Below, piece after piece: positions 32,319-37,931 of a stretch of 37,931 nucleotides of DNA. The translations under genes and the position numbers were made by a program. Each line of letters starts with the position of its first letter. Position 1 is the stretch's first letter. The DNA comes from Sphingomonas parapaucimobilis NBRC 15100 (GTDB lineage: Bacteria; Pseudomonadota; Alphaproteobacteria; Sphingomonadales; Sphingomonadaceae): assembly GCF_000787715.1 (NCBI RefSeq), contig NZ_BBPI01000074.1, positions 1 to 37,931 on the forward strand, read 5' to 3'. The notes below the pieces were generated by a model that saw only the letters and a list, made by a program, of their open reading frames with translations, ran no database searches and was not told the DNA's origin.

Positions 32319-32789
32319 TCAGCGGTGCGGATCGGCCACGAACGAGGTCTTCGCGCCTTTCGCCAGCACCACATAGGCACGGTTCCATGGCTGGTCCCCC
32401 AGCATGGTCCAGGCATGGCCGGTGCCGGTATGATCCTCCGCGACCAGCACGTCACCGGGACGCAGGGTGAAGCTCTCGCCCGTGCGGGTCACGAACTTCA
32501 ACGTGCCTGCCAGGGTCAGCACATATTGCGGCTCGGGATCATTGTGCCAGTCGAAACGCGAATGCGGCGCGGTCGTCTTGAAATGAATCCTTTCGACCGC
32601 GCTGGGTACGCCGGGCGTCACGCTGCCCTCCTCGACATGCGAGTTGCCGTCGGGGCCGGTGAACAGGCGGAAGGCATGGATACGGCCGTGGCCGGGCGCT
32701 GGCTCGGCCGAGGCGATGCCCGTCATCGGCGCAAGGGCCAGCGCCGCGCTGGCGGCCATTACACAGGATTTCAGGGGCTTGAAGCGCAT
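32319..32789 (-). CDS. Secreted cupin-domain protein
   Basis: A 156-aa protein with a signal peptide (MRFKPLKSCVMAASAALALA, cleavage near IASA). The cupin barrel shows SRFDWHNDPEPQYVLTLAG (His and Glu of motif 1 with an inserted Asp/Pro) and RPGDVLVAEDHTGTGHAW (motif 2). A metal-binding periplasmic role is likely; the substrate is unknown. It lies downstream of ftsZ on the same strand but beyond a terminator, so it has its own promoter. Confidence 0.88.
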   Translation of the reverse strand: MRFKPLKSCVMAASAALALAPMTGIASAEPAPGHGRIHAFRLFTGPDGNSHVEEGSVTPGVPSAVERIHFKTTAPHSRFDWHNDPEPQYVLTLAGTLKFVTRTGESFTLRPGDVLVAEDHTGTGHAWTMLGDQPWNRAYVVLAKGAKTSFVADPHR

Positions 32790-32941
32790 TGTGTTCTCCT
32801 TGTCCGGGTGCCGCCGCGCGGGGGCGGCTTTTCCGGGGAACGGATCGCATCGGGGGCCGCCCCAGGCGAGTGAAATTCCTGTAAGATGGGGCGAGGACGG
32901 GCCTCCTCGACCGGGCGCCCCTCCCCATCGCCGAGCGCACG

Positions 32942-32973
32942 AAAAAGGCCCGCGCGATCCTGTCGCACGGGCC
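32942..32973 (-). terminator. Intrinsic terminator of ftsZ
   Basis: On the minus strand GGCCCGTGCG pairs with CGCGCGGGCC (one mismatch), with a 7-base loop, followed by TTTTT. It lies 39 bases after the ftsZ stop and ends the division cluster. Confidence 0.85.
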
Positions 32974-33011
32974 TGATATCGGTCCGGAATACCCGGCGAC
33001 CGGGCCGGAAA

Positions 33012-34544
33012 TTACTGGTTGTTCTGCCGGTGCAGGAAGCGCGGAATGTCCAGCGACGAGTCCGACCCGCCCTGCGCATTCTCGTCACGCTGCGCACCAC
33101 GCGCCGCGTTCGACATACGCTCGAACAGCGTACCGCCCAGCTTCACGCGCGGCGCGGGCTGTGCGGGCGCTTCACCGGCTTCGCTGCCGGGCGCAAGCCA
33201 GCGGCGGCGGGCTTCGTCGCTGCCCGGTGCGGGCTCGACGGCAGCGGGATGCGACGGCGCGGCGGGAGCCGGAGCCGGAACGATGGTGTCGGCACCCAGC
33301 ACCAGTTCGTCATCCGTCACCGGCGCGGGGGCCGGTGCAGGTGCGGGCTTGGCGACCGGCGCAGCGACGCTCGACGCGACGGGAGCCGCCAGCGGTGCGG
33401 GCGCAGGGGCCGCGACCGGCTGCTCGACCGGGGCGGCCGGAGCCACGCTGGCCTGCGGCGCAGGCGCGGCGGCGGGCTCGCTCGGGCGATAGCTGGGCGT
33501 ATCGTCCGACTTGCGGGCCATGCCGCCCATGCTGAAGCCGCTGCGGTTCGCTTCCGAAGGCGACGGCGCGACCTTGAGGTCGGCATCGATGCCGGTCGCC
33601 ACGACCGACACGCGGATGCGGCCTTCCAGCTCGGGGTTGAACGCCGAGCCCCAGATGATGTTGGCGTCGGGATCGACCAGCTCGCGGATATGGTTCGCGG
33701 CCTCGTCGACCTCCAGCAGGCGCATGTCGTCGCCGCCGGTGATCGAGATGATGACGCCCTTGGCGCCCTGCATCGACACGCCGTCGAGCAGCGGGTTGGC
33801 GATCGCCTTCTGCGCCGCCTCGATCGCGCGATTGTCGCCGGTGGCCTCACCGGTGCCCATCATCGCCTTGCCCATCTCCTGCATCACCGAACGCACGTCG
33901 GCGAAGTCGAGGTTGATGAGGCCCGGCATGACCATCAGGTCGGTGATGCCGCGCACGCCCTGCTGCAGCACCTCGTCCGCCATCGCGAACGCTTCCTTGA
34001 AGGTCGTGTTGGCGTTGGCGATCAGGAACAGGTTCTGGTTGGGGATGACGATGAGCGTGTCGACATACTTCTGAAGCTCTTCGATGCCGCCGTCCGCCGA
34101 CTTGGCGCGACGATTGCCCTCGAAGGCGAAGGGCTTGGTCACGACGCCGACCGTCAGGATGCCCATGTCGCGCGCCGCCTTGGCGATGACCGGGGCCGCA
34201 CCGGTGCCGGTGCCCCCGCCCATGCCCGCGGCGATGAAGCACATATGGCTACCCTCGAGCAGACGCGACAGGTCGTCGATCGTCTCTTCGGCGGCCGCGC
34301 GGCCGATCTCGGGACGGCTGCCCGCGCCCAGGCCCTGCGTGATCTTGGCACCCAGCTGGATACGCTGCGGCGCGATCGACTGCTTCAATGCCTGCGCGTC
34401 GGTGTTGGCGACGAGGAAATCCACGCCCTGTACCTCGGCGCGCATCATGTTCGCGATCGCGTTGCCGCCGGCACCGCCGACGCCGATCACCGCGATACGC
34501 GGCGTCAGCTCGTCGACCTCGGGTGCGATGAATTCGATGCTCAT
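33012..34544 (-). CDS. ftsZ: Cell division protein FtsZ
   Basis: A 510-aa tubulin-like GTPase that builds the division ring. The N-terminal [18 protein letters not shown] and the tubulin signature [13 protein letters not shown] are present, as is the T7 loop [17 protein letters not shown]. The conserved core ends near residue 320; a Pro/Ala-rich linker of about 170 residues follows, then the C-terminal peptide [12 protein letters not shown] that binds FtsA and other partners. The long linker is usual in alphaproteobacteria. It lies 119 bases after ftsA with a hairpin in between, and a terminator follows. Confidence 0.98.
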   Translation of the reverse strand: MSIEFIAPEVDELTPRIAVIGVGGAGGNAIANMMRAEVQGVDFLVANTDAQALKQSIAPQRIQLGAKITQGLGAGSRPEIGRAAAEETIDDLSRLLEGSHMCFIAAGMGGGTGTGAAPVIAKAARDMGILTVGVVTKPFAFEGNRRAKSADGGIEELQKYVDTLIVIPNQNLFLIANANTTFKEAFAMADEVLQQGVRGITDLMVMPGLINLDFADVRSVMQEMGKAMMGTGEATGDNRAIEAAQKAIANPLLDGVSMQGAKGVIISITGGDDMRLLEVDEAANHIRELVDPDANIIWGSAFNPELEGRIRVSVVATGIDADLKVAPSPSEANRSGFSMGGMARKSDDTPSYRPSEPAAAPAPQASVAPAAPVEQPVAAPAPAPLAAPVASSVAAPVAKPAPAPAPAPVTDDELVLGADTIVPAPAPAAPSHPAAVEPAPGSDEARRRWLAPGSEAGEAPAQPAPRVKLGGTLFERMSNAARGAQRDENAQGGSDSSLDIPRFLHRQNNQ

Positions 34545-34628
34545 CCCAATTCTACTCCGCCGTTCCCGGTCGATACGCTAAGACCAGGCCCCTGAATAAC
34601 TGTTGATGCACCAGCGACCGGCCCGGTG

Positions 34629-34657
34629 CCAACCCAAAACTGCCCAGCTTCGGGCAG
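34629..34657 (-). terminator. Hairpin between ftsA and ftsZ (possible attenuator)
   Basis: CTGCCC-GAAGCT-GGGCAG on the minus strand (34640-34657), followed by TTTTGGG. The stem is short and the T tract only four bases, so termination would be partial. It lies just after the ftsA stop. Confidence 0.45.
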
Positions 34658-34663
34658 ATTTGC

Positions 34664-35923
34664 TTAATAATTTGCCTTGGCCGCCTGAATCAGCCGTCGG
34701 AACAGCCCCATGCCGCTCGGCCGGTGTACCGTCTGGTTCACCGCGGGGATGCTGCGCAGGTCGATCGGGTCGGTCGCGGCATAGAAAGCCAGACCCGCCA
34801 GCGTCGCGAAAGCGGGTCCGCCATGCGCATCGGGCAGGCCGGTCAGCCCGCGCGGCCGGCCGATCCGAACCGAGCGGCCCAGCGCCTGCTGCGCATAATC
34901 GGCGATGCCCTTCAGCTCCGCGCCGCCGCCGGTCAGCACAACCTGGCGCCCGACCGGCCCCTCGAACTTCAGATGCTGGAGCGCCTTGCGGATCTCGCCC
35001 ATCTGATGCTCCAGCCGCTGGCGGATCACGCCGATCAGCTGCGCCTTGGTGATCTGCATCGTGTCGCCGCCATCCTCGGCCGAGATCGGCGTGACCTGGA
35101 TCATGTCGTGATTGTCGCGCGGGGAGGCATTGGCCGAGCCGTGGAAGCATTTCATCCGCTCGGCCATCTGGCGGCGCGTCCCGAAGGCCGAGGCCACATC
35201 ATCGGTAATGTCCGCCGCGCCCATGGGCAGCGAGCACAACCCGACCAGCATCCCCCCGGCGAACAGCGAGACATTGGTGATCCCCGCCCCCATCTCGACC
35301 AGCGCGACGCCCAGCTCGCGCTCCTCGTCCGACAGGCAGGCCAGCCCCGTCGCGACGGGTGCGGCGATGATCGACTTCACCTCCAGATGTGCCGAGCGGA
35401 CGCACAGGTCGAGGTTGCGCACCGGCGATCCATCGGCGGCGACGACATGGATATGCACGCCCAGCCGGTCGGCATGCAGCCCCAGCGGCTTCTTCACGCC
35501 GGTCAGCCCGTCCAGCGTATAGAGCGCGGGCTGCGCATGCAGCACCATGCGCCCCTGTGGATCGATCGAGTTGCGCCCGGCCGCCAGCAGCGCGTCGATA
35601 TCGCCCTGTTCGACGCGGTGACCGCCCAGCTCGAACTCGACCTCGGCCACGTCGGACACCAGGCCACCGGCCGAAAAGCCGACCCAGACATTCTCGATAT
35701 TCAGCCCGGCGATCCGCTCGGCCTGTTCCACCGCCTCGCGCACCGCCGCCTCGGTCGCGCCCATATCGGCGATATAGCCGCGCTTGACGCCCCGGCTCTC
35801 ACGCTGGCCGGTGCCCAGCACGATCAGCTCGCCGCCATCGCCCTTGCGCGCGATCAGCGCGGATACCTTGGACGACCCGATGTCCAGAGCGGTAATCAAC
35901 CCTTCGGGCGCAATCTTTGCCAT
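34664..35923 (-). CDS. ftsA: Cell division protein FtsA
   Basis: A 419-aa actin-like protein that tethers FtsZ to the membrane. ATPase blocks are ITALDIGSSKVSALIARKGD, VALVEMGAGITNVSLFAGG and VVLTGGGAELKGIADYA. The 1C subdomain lies at about 85-165. The C-terminus MGLFRRLIQAAKANY is the amphipathic membrane-targeting helix. The ATG at 35923 gives MAKIAPEGLITALD; longer frames run into ftsQ. Seven bases separate it from ftsQ. Confidence 0.97.
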   Translation of the reverse strand: MAKIAPEGLITALDIGSSKVSALIARKGDGGELIVLGTGQRESRGVKRGYIADMGATEAAVREAVEQAERIAGLNIENVWVGFSAGGLVSDVAEVEFELGGHRVEQGDIDALLAAGRNSIDPQGRMVLHAQPALYTLDGLTGVKKPLGLHADRLGVHIHVVAADGSPVRNLDLCVRSAHLEVKSIIAAPVATGLACLSDEERELGVALVEMGAGITNVSLFAGGMLVGLCSLPMGAADITDDVASAFGTRRQMAERMKCFHGSANASPRDNHDMIQVTPISAEDGGDTMQITKAQLIGVIRQRLEHQMGEIRKALQHLKFEGPVGRQVVLTGGGAELKGIADYAQQALGRSVRIGRPRGLTGLPDAHGGPAFATLAGLAFYAATDPIDLRSIPAVNQTVHRPSGMGLFRRLIQAAKANY

Positions 35924-35930
35924 GACCTTG

Positions 35931-36884
35931 CTACCCCTGTACTGCCCCCGGAGCCGCCGCCCCGTCCGCGTCATTCCCGGACGCCGGATCGCTGCCCATA
36001 TCCCCGGCCTTGGCCGGATCGGCGAGCGCATGGTTCTGATTCAAACCGGGCTTTCGCGCAACCAGCTTCGTAGGGTCGCGCATGTCGAAGCGCAGCCAGC
36101 CGCGTCCGAGCAGTGGCCGCGAGCCGTCCATGGCCGCGAACTTCATCAACGCCGCCCCTGCCCCATCCTCGGGCAAAGCCAGCGTCTCGCCGCTGTCGAA
36201 GGTGATGTCCCAGCGACGATTGCCGATCCAGGTCGCCGCCTTCACCCGCGGCTTCAGCGCGGGCGCGGCGGACAGCAGCGCCTGATAGGCGGGCTCCTGC
36301 AAATTCGCGCCCGGCCCGATGATCAGCGGCAGGTCGGGCATCGCCTCGGGCCGCACCGGCTCCAGCAGCACGCCGCCCGCGTCGATCAGGGTCAGTTGGC
36401 CGTTATCCTGCCACACCGCCGCCGGGGTCCGTTCCTCGATATCGACCAGCAGCGTGTCGGGCAGGCGGCGGGAAACATGCGCATCCTTGATCCAGCCATA
36501 GCGGAGCAGCTTGGCGCGTACGTCCTCCAGATTGACGAGCGGCATCGCCCGGCTCTGCTGGTCGAGCGCAACGGCATAGACGGTCATCCGGTCCATGCGC
36601 TTCAGGCCGGTCACTTCGATCTGCTGGACGCGGAAACCGGCATGGCCCGCCTGTTCGGCGATCGCGGTGCCGATCATGCCGGGCACCCCGACATAGGTCG
36701 CGACCGCCAGCACCGCCGCGCCCGCGCCGCCCAGGATCGTCCAGGTGACGGCCTTCCTGATCGTCTCCTCGCTGACCGGCACCTTGGCCAGCAGGCGCTG
36801 GGTCAGCGTGACGCGCTTGACCGGCTGGCGCCGCCGCGGAACCGGCCGGCGCGGCGGGGGGCCGCGCTTGATCGTGCGGCTCAT
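35931..36884 (-). CDS. ftsQ: Cell division protein FtsQ
   Basis: A 317-aa bitopic divisome protein that recruits FtsB/FtsL. A basic Pro/Arg-rich cytoplasmic N-terminus (about 1-45), one TM helix (TWTILGGAGAAVLAVATYVG), a POTRA domain (FRVQQIEVTGLKRMDRMTVY to VDIEERTPAAVWQ), the FtsQ beta domain (about 160-270), and a low-complexity tail. Its ATG overlaps the ddl stop (ATGA). Confidence 0.95.
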   Translation of the reverse strand: MSRTIKRGPPPRRPVPRRRQPVKRVTLTQRLLAKVPVSEETIRKAVTWTILGGAGAAVLAVATYVGVPGMIGTAIAEQAGHAGFRVQQIEVTGLKRMDRMTVYAVALDQQSRAMPLVNLEDVRAKLLRYGWIKDAHVSRRLPDTLLVDIEERTPAAVWQDNGQLTLIDAGGVLLEPVRPEAMPDLPLIIGPGANLQEPAYQALLSAAPALKPRVKAATWIGNRRWDITFDSGETLALPEDGAGAALMKFAAMDGSRPLLGRGWLRFDMRDPTKLVARKPGLNQNHALADPAKAGDMGSDPASGNDADGAAAPGAVQG

Positions 36885-37831
36885 CCCGCCGGATTCCGAT
36901 CAATCGGATTGTCGCGATACCAGACAATGGCCTCGTCGACGATCGCCTGCACCACGGCGTCATAATCCATGCCGACATGGCGACCCTGTTCGGGCACCAG
37001 GCTGAGCGGGGTCATGCCCGGCTGGGTGTTGACCTCCAGCAGGAACAGCCCATCGACCCCGCGCTCGTCGTCCCAGCGGAAGTCGGAACGCGAGGCGCCG
37101 CGACAGCCCAGGATACGATGCGCCTCCAGCGCCAAAGACTTGCACGCCTCGGCGATCTCGTCGGGGATCTGCGCGGGGCAGACATGCTCGGTCAGGCCGT
37201 CTGTGTATTTGGCGTCGAAGTCGTACCAGCCGTTCTTCGGCTTCAACTCGGTGACGCCCAGCGCGCGGCCGCCCAGCACGGCGGTCGTCAGTTCGCGGCC
37301 CCGGATATAGGGTTCGGCCAGCAATTCCTCGAACTCGGCCCAAGGACCCGCGGCATCCCGCGCGATCGGGCTACCATGGTTGCTGGTATCGGTGACGATC
37401 GCGACGCCGACGGAAGAGCCTTCGTTGACGGGCTTCAGCACATAGGGCCGCGGCAGCGGATCGGCGGCGAACAGTTCCTCCGACTTCACGATGCGTCCAC
37501 CGGGCATGGGAATGCCGTGGGGCACGAGGGCCTGCTTGGTCAGCACCTTGTCGATCGCGATGACCGAGGTGGCGAGGCCCGAATGGGTGTACGGAATGCC
37601 CATCAGGTCGAGCATCCCCTGCACCGTGCCATCCTCGCCGGGCGAGCCGTGCAGCGCGTTGAACACGAGGTCGGGCTGGGCCTCGACCAGCTTCGCCGCG
37701 ACATCGCGGCCCATGTCGATGCGGGTGACGCGGTGCCCGTTCCGCTCCAGCGCATCGGCGACGCCCGCGCCCGACATCAGCGACACCGGCCGCTCCGCCG
37801 ACCAGCCGCCCATCAGTACGACGATATGCAT
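36881..37831 (-). CDS. ddl: D-alanine--D-alanine ligase
   Basis: A 316-aa ATP-grasp enzyme that makes the D-Ala-D-Ala dipeptide for peptidoglycan. Typical blocks are VVLMGGWSAERPVSLMSG, LHGSPGEDGTVQGMLDLMGI, YVLKPVNEGSSVGVAIV and LLEVNTQPGMTPLSLVPEQ. The ATG at 37831 has AGGA about seven bases upstream; a GTG one codon earlier is possible but poorly spaced. It leads the ddl-ftsQ-ftsA-ftsZ run; further mur genes probably lie beyond the window. Confidence 0.96.
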   Translation of the reverse strand: MHIVVLMGGWSAERPVSLMSGAGVADALERNGHRVTRIDMGRDVAAKLVEAQPDLVFNALHGSPGEDGTVQGMLDLMGIPYTHSGLATSVIAIDKVLTKQALVPHGIPMPGGRIVKSEELFAADPLPRPYVLKPVNEGSSVGVAIVTDTSNHGSPIARDAAGPWAEFEELLAEPYIRGRELTTAVLGGRALGVTELKPKNGWYDFDAKYTDGLTEHVCPAQIPDEIAEACKSLALEAHRILGCRGASRSDFRWDDERGVDGLFLLEVNTQPGMTPLSLVPEQGRHVGMDYDAVVQAIVDEAIVWYRDNPIDRNPAG

Positions 37832-37868
37832 CACGCGATCCTTGTTGTTGGCGTGGAGTCTTCTTCAA

Positions 37869-37931
37869 TCCTCCCCAAGCTGTGCTTGGGGAGGGGGACC
37901 AGCCGCAGGCTGGTGGAGGGGCAAGCCCCTC
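37869..37931. repeat. Intergenic repeat, family A, copy 4 (cut by window end)
   Basis: Starts TCCTCCCCAAGCTGTGCTTG, then GGGGAGGGGGACCAGCCGCA and GGCTGGTGGAGGGGC, closely matching the first half of the copy at 23461. It lies 38 bases upstream of ddl and continues past the window end. Confidence 0.8.

Noticed and set aside
32886..34595. Long plus-strand frame opposite ftsZ
   Set aside because: Shadow of ftsZ; starts inside the ftsZ terminator region and has no family features.

Overview
The window looks like a chromosomal segment of a Sphingomonas-type alphaproteobacterium (Sphingomonadaceae). It is GC-rich and densely coded. The clues are the alphaproteobacterial PhyR/NepR/EcfG general stress response locus, a run argS, SPOR protein, nagZ, scpA, scpB, tatABC, a ddl-ftsQ-ftsA-ftsZ division cluster, and two families of short intergenic inverted repeats. 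No rRNA, tRNA, CRISPR array, transposase or phage gene was found.

Layout. 1-3.4 kb: an OprO/OprP-like porin behind a probable Pho box, then a coupled pterin operon folE, PTR1/FolM-like reductase, folB. 3.6-7.2 kb: an overlapping formaldehyde/formate operon (glutathione-dependent formaldehyde dehydrogenase, two paralogous VOC proteins, purU, S-formylglutathione hydrolase), with small DUF2945 and SWIB genes divergent from it. 7.9-14.5 kb: a lipoprotein, exonuclease III, ErpA-type Fe-S carrier, M23 peptidase, DUF455 ferritin-like protein, Bcp peroxiredoxin and glnE. 14.6-20.1 kb: the stress-response region. It has ecfG, a tiny membrane protein and phyR on the minus strand. Divergent from these are nepR, a PhyP-like HisKA_2 protein with degenerate ATP boxes, a candidate EcfG-driven GsrN-like small RNA with C-rich loops, and an entericidin-like lipoprotein. 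A second NepR-like micro-ORF lies nearby, beyond a DUF6624 gene. 20.4-27.1 kb: tatC, tatB, tatA, scpB, scpA, nagZ, a SPOR protein and argS, all on the minus strand. 27.1-28.9 kb: a small accessory islet (secreted protein, WYL regulator with a palindromic operator, GFA-family protein). 28.9-32.8 kb: dgt, a TPR/SPOR protein and a secreted cupin. 33.0-37.8 kb: ftsZ, ftsA, ftsQ, ddl.

How the genes work together. Most minus-strand genes are joined by ATGA, GTGA, TTGA or TGATG overlaps, so translational coupling is the rule. The stress locus forms a partner-switch circuit: phosphorylated PhyR binds NepR and releases EcfG. An EcfG-type promoter sits before nepR and another between the kinase-like gene and the lipoprotein. 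The most interesting items are the candidate sRNA at about 19715-19815, the NepR paralogue at 14600-14758, the degenerate kinase, and the 45-aa membrane protein between phyR and ecfG. All assignments come from reading the sequence; no database search was run.
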